NCBI GenBank assembly: GCA_002429615.1
Contig: DJAN01000287.1
Span: forward strand, 1 to 14,364
Direction: 5' to 3'
DNA length: 14,364 nucleotides
Source: Lysobacteraceae bacterium UBA6001
Lineage (GTDB): Bacteria; Pseudomonadota; Gammaproteobacteria; Xanthomonadales; Xanthomonadaceae
The position numbers and the translations under genes were made by a program. The notes below the pieces were generated by a model, which searched no databases, had not been told where the DNA came from, and saw only the letters and a list, made by a program, of their open reading frames with translations. Below are positions 1 through 6,206 of this stretch, piece by piece; positions within the stretch are counted from its first letter, which is position 1; the number at the start of each line of letters is the position of its first letter.

Positions 1-2099
1 GCCGCGCCGGCGCTCTGGGTCACCCGCCCGGTGCGCGTGTTCACCGTGGTGCGGTCACCGCCAGCCACGCCTTGCCCCGTGTACGGATTGACCGCCGCGC
101 CATGCTCGCCAGCCACCACGCGCCCGGTCTGCGGGTTGTAACGCAGGCCCTGCGCGCCGGCGGTGGTGGTGCCGGTATAGGCGTTGGTGTTGATGCCGGC
201 GCGGCCGATTCCGCGTCCGCCGGTGGCCTCGTTGTAGTAGCCGCCGCGCGCGGCACGGCCATAGTTGCCGGTCCACGGATCGGCCCAGGCCGCGGCGGTG
301 CCGCGCACGGCCGCGTTGCCCCAGTGCCCGTAGACGTTCCAGGCCGCCGCGCCGCCGCCCCAGTAGCCCCAGGGATAGGCCGGGCCCCACCACGGCCCCC
401 ACCAGGGGTCATAGGGGCCATACCAGCCGTCGTACCAGCCCCAGCCCCAGCCGAAGGTCCAGCCGACCCAGGCGTTCCAGCCGAAGTACACGCCCATGCC
501 GTAGGTGGCCGGGCAGCCGTACCAGTACGCGCCGATCCACGGCGTGCAGGAATAGCCGGTGCCGTAGACCACCACGCCGTCGCTCACCACCGTGCCGTAG
601 TAGCCGGGGGTGTAGCCGACGTACACCTCGTCCCCGCTGCCGCCGTACACGCGCACGTAGGTGACGTAGTGCAGCGGCGAGCTCGTCGGGATGGTGTAGA
701 TCACCGACGGCACCGTGGTGGCGACCGTCCACGGGCCGGTCGCGGCGCTGGCCTGGAACCACACGCCCTTGTCGACGGCGAAGAAGCGGTCGGCGGCGAC
801 ACGGATCACCGGCACCGGCGTGTTCCAGGCGTACTGCAGCGGCGTGCCTTCGATCGGCTTGAACTGCGGCGCGCCGTCGTACTGCACGCTGAGGCTGGCC
901 TGGCGCCGGTTGACCGTGGCGGTCTGCGGGATGCTGTTGGCGATCAGCGCCTCCTTGGACTCCGGCGTGCCGGGAATCGACGCCAACACGCCGCTCTTGG
1001 GACTGTCGGGCGGGATCTTGGCGAAATCGGCCGGCAGCTTGTCCGCGGCCACGAAGCGCCACGGCCCCTGCGCGCCCGGCGCGGTGAACCAGCGGCCGGA
1101 CACCAGCACGTACCACGCGTGGTCCTGCGCGGCGTCGATGAAGACGTCCGCGCCGGTGTTGTCGATGAAACTCAGCCCGGTACCGGGGATCGCAACGAAC
1201 TGCGGATCGCCCTGGGTGGTGATGAGTTCGGCCGGATGCGTGCGCACCTGTATCTGCGGCAGCTGCCCGGCGGCGAGCGACTGCTGCAGCGCCTGTGGCG
1301 GCTTGTCCAGCGCATCGACCTGCTTGCCCGCCACCGCCGCGTCGGCGGCCCGGGGCAACGCCGGGTCCACCTTCGCCGCGGCCGTCCACGGCCCGTCCAG
1401 CGTCGGCGCGGCGGCCCAGTGGCCGCCGATGCGCGTGTAGTAACGCCCGCCCTGCTCCAGCAGCAGCGAGCGGGTGTTGACCACGCGCTGCACGCCGGCC
1501 ACGCCGCTGGGCTTGAGACTGGGCGTGCCATCGACCAGCACCAGCACCGCCGGCCCGGTGCTGAAGACGATATCCGGTGCGTCGTTGCGCACCGGCAGCG
1601 AACGCGCGGTGATGCGCGCGGCCTGGATCTCCAGCGCCGCTTCGAGCTGATCCAGCGAGACGGTCAGCGTGCGCTTGTCGTGGATGACCGAGCGCGCCAG
1701 TTCCAGGTAATGCGCCTGCTGCGCGCCGGCGGTGGGAAAGCGGGCGCTGTCGAACACGATGTCGGTCAGCACCACCGCGCGGGCGGCCTTGTCGATCTGC
1801 GTGCGGGCCGTGAAGCTGACGACACCGTAGTCGAGCACGTCCTGCGGCTTTCCGTCCGGGCCGGCATGGGTGCCGTTCTTCACCGACATCACGAAGCGGC
1901 CCTTGAGGCGGTCGTCCTGCCAGCTGTCGTACTGCGGCTCGTGCACGCTGAACTGCGTGCCCTGCACGGTGAACTGGCGCGGGAACGGACGCGCGTCGAT
2001 CGCCGGCGCGGCGGACTTGGGTGGCGCCGGTTCCACCGCCAGCACCGGCAAGGCCGGCGACAAGGCCAGACACAGACACAACAGGCGGACAAGACGCAT
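1..2099 (-). CDS. Secreted protein with three GxW...GPW modules and a Trp/Gly-rich C-terminal region (3' end outside window)
   Basis: An open frame of 699 codons runs from ATG 2099 to the left edge without a stop. The start is supported by GGGAG six bases upstream and by a clear Sec signal peptide: MRLVRLL, a hydrophobic Leu/Cys/Ala stretch, and a likely cut after VLA at residue 21. The mature protein is probably periplasmic, surface-attached or secreted. Three similar modules, each ending in an aromatic residue, Gly-x-Trp, then GPW, lie near residues 215-241, 328-349 and 438-460. Residues 541-580 are extremely rich in Trp, Gly and Tyr (about 13 Trp in 40). After that come repeats of the form N-x-x-T-G (NEATG, NAYTG, NPQTG, NPYTG, NTRTG). 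Proteins of this type are sometimes annotated as 'carbohydrate-binding family V/XII'. I recall that label but cannot confirm carbohydrate binding. No enzyme motif is visible. The gene is transcribed away from the dehydrogenase. Confidence 0.85.
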   Translation of the reverse strand, partial: MRLVRLLCLCLALSPALPVLAVEPAPPKSAAPAIDARPFPRQFTVQGTQFSVHEPQYDSWQDDRLKGRFVMSVKNGTHAGPDGKPQDVLDYGVVSFTARTQIDKAARAVVLTDIVFDSARFPTAGAQQAHYLELARSVIHDKRTLTVSLDQLEAALEIQAARITARSLPVRNDAPDIVFSTGPAVLVLVDGTPSLKPSGVAGVQRVVNTRSLLLEQGGRYYTRIGGHWAAAPTLDGPWTAAAKVDPALPRAADAAVAGKQVDALDKPPQALQQSLAAGQLPQIQVRTHPAELITTQGDPQFVAIPGTGLSFIDNTGADVFIDAAQDHAWYVLVSGRWFTAPGAQGPWRFVAADKLPADFAKIPPDSPKSGVLASIPGTPESKEALIANSIPQTATVNRRQASLSVQYDGAPQFKPIEGTPLQYAWNTPVPVIRVAADRFFAVDKGVWFQASAATGPWTVATTVPSVIYTIPTSSPLHYVTYVRVYGGSGDEVYVGYTPGYYGTVVSDGVVVYGTGYSCTPWIGAYWYGCPATYGMGVYFGWNAWVGWTFGWGWGWYDGWYGPYDPWWGPWWGPAYPWGYWGGGAAAWNVYGHWGNAAVRGTAAAWADPWTGNYGRAARGGYYNEATGGRGIGRAGINTNAYTGTTTAGAQGLRYNPQTGRVVAGEHGAAVNPYTGQGVAGGDRTTVNTRTGRVTQSAGA

Positions 2100-2107
2100 G
2101 GCAGCTC

Positions 2108-2145
2108 CCGGGCACGGTGGGCGGCCGCCGTGGCCGCGTGCCCGG
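2108..2145 (-). promoter_or_regulatory. Leader inverted repeat reaching into the ribosome binding site of the secreted-protein gene
   Basis: CCGGGCACG (2108-2116) and CGTGCCCGG (2137-2145) are a perfect 9-base inverted repeat. Its loop contains a further palindrome, GGCGGCCGCC (2120-2129). In the minus-strand mRNA the 3' arm ends in the GG that begins the GGAG ribosome binding site, so pairing would partly hide the site. Control of translation by this structure is inference. Confidence 0.45.
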
Positions 2146-2293
2146 AATTCTCGGCCGCCGCGCGTCCGGGGCTCCAGCGTAGGGTTACCTAGGCGATCAA
2201 CGTAGAACTACGCAGCCAACGGCGCCGGGGACGGCGCTGGCCCGCGTCCGGGCCGCCCCCGGGGCCGGCCTGCATGAATGCGCCGGGGTGGTC

Positions 2294-2299
2294 TAGAAT
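2294..2299 (+). promoter_or_regulatory. -10-like element of the dehydrogenase promoter
   Basis: TAGAAT followed by GCGCC resembles the sigma70 -10 consensus with a GC-rich discriminator. The same core is found before speE and on the minus strand before speA. The best upstream hexamer, CTGCAT (2270-2275, 18-base spacer), is a poor -35. Transcription would start near 2306. Confidence 0.45.
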
Positions 2300-2307
2300 G
2301 CGCCCGA

Positions 2308-2345
2308 GCGACGCTGAGGATCCCATCCGCCATCGTCGCTTTTTT
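2308..2345 (+). terminator. Hairpin plus T run in the dehydrogenase leader (attenuator-like)
   Basis: GCGACG (2308-2313) pairs with CGTCGC (2334-2339), followed directly by six T (2340-2345), one G and four more T. The 20-base loop contains a smaller GGAT/ATCC pairing. This has the form of an intrinsic terminator, but no plus-strand gene ends upstream. It sits between the presumed start of transcription (near 2306) and the dehydrogenase start, so it could act as a leader attenuator. The stem is short, so function is uncertain. Confidence 0.4.
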
Positions 2346-2416
2346 GTTTTCGCCCCTGCCACAGGCAAAGTTTCGGCCGCCGCACGCCCTCGTGTCCGCC
2401 CTCGGAGCCCACCCCC

Positions 2417-3520
2417 ATGCTTTTTGAAACGCTCGACACCAGCGGCCACGAACAGGTCGTCTTCTGCCATGACAAGGACGCCGGACTACGCGCGATCATC
2501 GCCCTGCACAGCACGGTCCTGGGACCGGCCCTGGGCGGCGTGCGCATGCGCGCCTACCCCAACAGCGAGGCGGCGATCAACGACGCCCTGCGCCTGAGCC
2601 GGACGATGACCTACAAGAACGCGCTGGCGGGCCTGAACGTGGGCGGCGGCAAGGCGGTGATCATCGGCGACCCCAAGACCGACAAGACCGAGGTGCTGTT
2701 CCGCGCGTTCGGCCGTTTCGTCGAGTCGCTGGGCGGGCGCTACATCACCTCCGAGGACGTCGGCACCGACGTCAACGACATGGAGCAGATCTACCTGGAG
2801 AGCGAGTACGTCACCGGCGTGCACCAGGCCCATGGCGGCTCGGGCGACCCGGCGCCGTTCACCGCCTATGGCGCGCTGCAGGCGCTGATGGCCTCGCTCA
2901 ACCGCAAGCTCGGCCACGAAGAAGTGAGCAAGGCCAGCATCGCGATCCAGGGCCTGGGCCATATCGGCATGGAACTGGTGAAGCTGCTGAAGGAGCGCGG
3001 CGCCAAGCTCATCGTCACCGACCTGGACCCGGCGCTGGTCGAACGCGCGGTCAGCGAATACGGCGCCGAGGCGGTGAAGCCGGACGAAATCTACGATGTC
3101 GCCGCCGATGTGTTCGCGCCCTGCGCGCTGGAAGGGGCGATCAACCAGGACACGCTGCCGCGCCTGAAGGCCGGCATCATCTGCGGCACCGCCAACAATC
3201 AGCTGGCCGATGCCGCCACCGGCGAGGAACTGCATCGCCGCGGCATCCTCTACGCGCCGGACTACGTGGTCAACGCCGGCGGCGTGATGAACGTGTCGCT
3301 GGAAATCGACGGCTACAACCGCGAACGCGCGATGCGGCTGATCCGCAGCATCTACCACAACCTGGAAAAGGTGTTCGTGCTGTCCGCGCAGGAGAACATC
3401 CCGCCGCAGCAGGCCGCCGACCGCATGGCGGAAAAGCGCATCCAGGCGATCGGCAAGCTCAAGCTGCCGCTGGGCCGCGCCGCGCCGCGCTTCATCAACA
3501 AGCTGCGCAACGAACGCTGA
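2417..3520 (+). CDS. ldh: Glu/Leu/Phe/Val dehydrogenase (leucine dehydrogenase type)
   Basis: This 367-residue protein is a cytoplasmic NAD-dependent amino acid dehydrogenase that reversibly deaminates leucine and other branched-chain amino acids to 2-oxo acids, linking their breakdown to NADH. The family signature is clear. MTYKNALAGLNVGGGKAVI spans residues 64-82, with K67 (substrate binding) and K79 (catalytic). The aspartate of SEDVGTD (D114) matches the second catalytic residue. The Rossmann motif GLGHIG is at 179-184, and acidic residues near 202-204 fit NAD rather than NADP. PDYVVNAGGVMNV follows in the C-terminal half. Length is normal for leucine dehydrogenase. GGAG at 2404-2407 supports the start. 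The gene ends four bases before the stop of the convergent fusion gene. Which branched-chain or aromatic amino acid is preferred cannot be told from sequence. Confidence 0.93.
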   Translation: MLFETLDTSGHEQVVFCHDKDAGLRAIIALHSTVLGPALGGVRMRAYPNSEAAINDALRLSRTMTYKNALAGLNVGGGKAVIIGDPKTDKTEVLFRAFGRFVESLGGRYITSEDVGTDVNDMEQIYLESEYVTGVHQAHGGSGDPAPFTAYGALQALMASLNRKLGHEEVSKASIAIQGLGHIGMELVKLLKERGAKLIVTDLDPALVERAVSEYGAEAVKPDEIYDVAADVFAPCALEGAINQDTLPRLKAGIICGTANNQLADAATGEELHRRGILYAPDYVVNAGGVMNVSLEIDGYNRERAMRLIRSIYHNLEKVFVLSAQENIPPQQAADRMAEKRIQAIGKLKLPLGRAAPRFINKLRNER

Positions 3521-3524
3521 CGGT

Positions 3525-6206
3525 TCAGAAGCCCAGCAGGTAACCCAGCGACCACGCCTGGCCCGCATCGCGGCCCAGGCGCTGGTCAAAGCCCAGCGCC
3601 AGCCGCGAACGCGGCGACAGCCAGGCCCGCGCCGAGAAGCCCAGCAGCGCCGCCGGCGCGTCGTCCATCGCCGGCAGATCGGCCCAGGCATCGATGCCGG
3701 TGAAGCTGGCCTGCAGCACCTGGCCGGACTGCGCCAGCGGCTGCTGCCATTCGGCATGTCCTTCCCATGACCAGGCGCCGCGGCGCAGCGCACCGCGCAG
3801 GCCGGCGATGGCCTGCGTGCGCGTGGTGGTGCCCCCGTCGCTGCGCAGGCCGAAGCCCAGCCCGCCCTGCTCGGCGAAGGCGGGCGTTTCCACGCTGGCG
3901 TACTGCAGGCCGGCATACGGCGTGAGATCGGCACGATCCCCCAGCGTGAAGCGATAACCGCCTTCCAGCGCCGCGCGGCTGAAGCGGCCCTCGTAACGGC
4001 TGCCCACGCCGAGCCAGCTGTCGCCGAGCAGCAGGTGACGGTCCAGGTCGCGCTGATAGCGTCCGCTGCCGAGCTGGAGCATCGCGTAGGCGGCGCCTTC
4101 ATGCCAACCGCCGTACACGTCGGCCTGGGTCTGGCGGTTGCGCGCGCGATCATCCTGCGCGGCGATGCCGGCATACGCGCGCGTTTCGCCGAACGCATAG
4201 CCGACCACGCCGCCGCTGCCAATGCGCGTGTCCTGGCCGATCGTCCAACCACTCATCGCGTACTGGCCGGCGCTGGCGTCGCCGCTGCCGCCGGTATCAC
4301 GCATCCAGGCGCCACTGCTGCGCGGATCGCGGCCAAGTTCATCGAAGCGCTGCGACAGCGCGCGCCGATCCTGGTCGATGCCATCGAAGGTGACTTCGTT
4401 GGCGAGCGTGTGCAGGCGTCCGGAGAGGCTGTCGAGCGTCGCCTGCAGCGCCTGCGCGCCACTCACCTGCTGGATCTTCGCCGCGCCCTGCAGCACATCG
4501 GTGCCGGCCACCGGCGTGGTCACCTTCGTATCGCCGCCGTCGAGCGCGGTGAAGGCATCCTCCACGCGGGTGGCGCTGCCGAGCATGGCGGCGGTCGGCG
4601 TGCCCAGCGCGGTGGCTGCGGCGACCACGTCGACGCGGGTGATGTCGAGCCACGCATTGCCGGTGTCGTAACCGACGCTGGCGTTCAACAGCAGCTTGCT
4701 GCTGTCATAGCCGAAGCTGTCGAACTGACCGCTCAGGCCACCGGCCGCGGTGCTGAGCACGTACTGACGCGTGCTGCCGCCGACGTAGCTGCCGTAGATG
4801 CCATACACATACAGCGCACCGGCCAGCTGCGCGCTGGTGGCCTGCAGCGGCTTGCCGTTGATGAGGAACGACAGCCGTCCCGCGGCATCCTGCACATAGG
4901 TGCCGTGGATGCTGATGTCGCCGGCGACGCCGAGCTTGACGTCACCGCTGTTGCGCACGTCACCGGTGATGTTGATGGCACCCGCCTGGCTGGCGTCCGG
5001 CCCGAGTTCGAGCACGCCGCGATTGCCGATGCCGCCCGTCATCGCGATGCGCGACAACGAGGCGCTCGCACCGGCCGCGATATCCAGCCCGGTGCCGAGC
5101 TCGTTGAACAGATCCACGCGCGCGGTGTCCTGCACGCGCAGCGCACCGGTGAAGGTATTGGCGCCGGTCAGCCGCAGCGTGCCGGCACCACCGACGACGA
5201 CACCGCCGGCGCCGCTGATGTCGTTGGACCATTCGCTGATCGTGCCGGCCGGCAAGCTGGCGCTGGCATCGCCGAAATCCAGCCGGCCGGGACCGTTCAA
5301 TGCCTTGGCCACGTTGAGCAGGCCATTGCCGAACACCGCATCGATGCCCGGGGCGCCCATGTCGGTGGCGGTGCCGAGCAGCGTCTGCCGCAGCAGGTCG
5401 TTGCTGAAATACGGAAACTTCTGCCACACCACCGCCGCCGCGCCGGATACCAGCGGCGCCGCGTAAGAGGTGCCACTGCCGTACCAGTAGGTCGGATTGC
5501 CGGCGGTATCGTTGGTGCCGGTGAACAAGGCCGTGCCCGGCGCGACCAGGCAGTAACGCATCGCCGTGCCGCAGGCATTGGAATAGCTTTCCAGCCGCGT
5601 CGGCGTGCTGGTATCGAGCGCGGCGACGGTGATCCAGCCGCGCTCCAGATCGGCGGCCGGCAGCGTGCCGCCGGGGCCGAACTGGCTCGGCAGCGCGGCC
5701 ATGTCGGAAGGATTGGCCTGCGCATCATTGCCGGCGGCGAACACCACCAGCCCGCCATTGCCGATGATGAAGGGGCGGTACTCGGCGGCGATCGGCGCGG
5801 TCGCCTCGGGCTTGGTCCAGTACAGGCCACCCCATGAGTTGTTCATGATCTTCACGCCGGCGGCGATCAGGTCGTCGTGGATCGGCGCCAGGCCCAGCGC
5901 GCCATCGACCTCGTTGCCCTGGCCGGACCCGTCGTCCTCCGGCGCCTTGTCGGCGATGATCCGCGCCGACACGATCTGCGCGCCCTGCGCCACGCCGCCC
6001 GGCCAGCTGCCGAACGGCTTGCCGGCAGCCAGCTGCGCGACCGTGGTGCCATGCCCGACGACGTCATCCACGGCGGTGTTGTTGGTCCGCGGATCCAGGT
6101 AGGTGTAGTTGGCGATCACCCTGCCCTGCAGCGCCGGATGATTGCGGTTGACGCCGCTGTCGACGATGCCGATGCGCACGCCACTGCCGTCGTAGCCGCT
6201 GGCGGC
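3525..6206 (-). pseudogene. 5'-truncated S8 (subtilisin-like) autotransporter serine protease
   Basis: Codons 401-1293 of the fusion hold a complete Asp/His/Ser catalytic set (D416, H452, S647) with the oxyanion-hole Asn (N560), a passenger-associated transport repeat and a C-terminal 12-stranded-type autotransporter barrel ending in the sequence YLLGF, whose final Phe is typical of outer-membrane proteins. What is missing is the signal peptide and the short lead-in before the subtilase domain; homology begins about 15 residues before the catalytic Asp. Without a signal the protein cannot reach the outer membrane by the normal type V route. No stop or frameshift is seen in the remaining 893 codons. 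Confidence 0.85.

Larger units (their letters stand above)
2100..2416. promoter_or_regulatory. Divergent intergenic region between the secreted-protein gene and the dehydrogenase
   Basis: These 317 bases hold no convincing gene. From left to right they contain: an inverted repeat (2108-2116 / 2137-2145) in the leader of the minus-strand gene; two short palindromic elements, CCTAGG (2188-2193) and CGTAGAACTACG (2201-2212); a 9-base direct repeat GAATGCGCC (2276-2284 and 2296-2304); a -10-like TAGAAT (2294-2299) for the plus-strand gene; and a hairpin with T run (2308-2345). Promoters for both genes must lie here, because each is the first gene on its strand. A convincing -35 element is not visible for either. 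Confidence 0.6.

Noticed and set aside
409..2115. Minus-strand frame of 568 codons starting at 2115
   Set aside because: It is out of frame with the signal-peptide-bearing gene starting at 2099 and its product is Arg/Ala-rich without domains.
72..2192. Long plus-strand open frame of about 700 codons
   Set aside because: It is antisense to the secreted-protein gene, which has a signal peptide and ordered repeats. The product is low-complexity Arg/Ala/Gly/His typical of shadow frames in GC-rich DNA.
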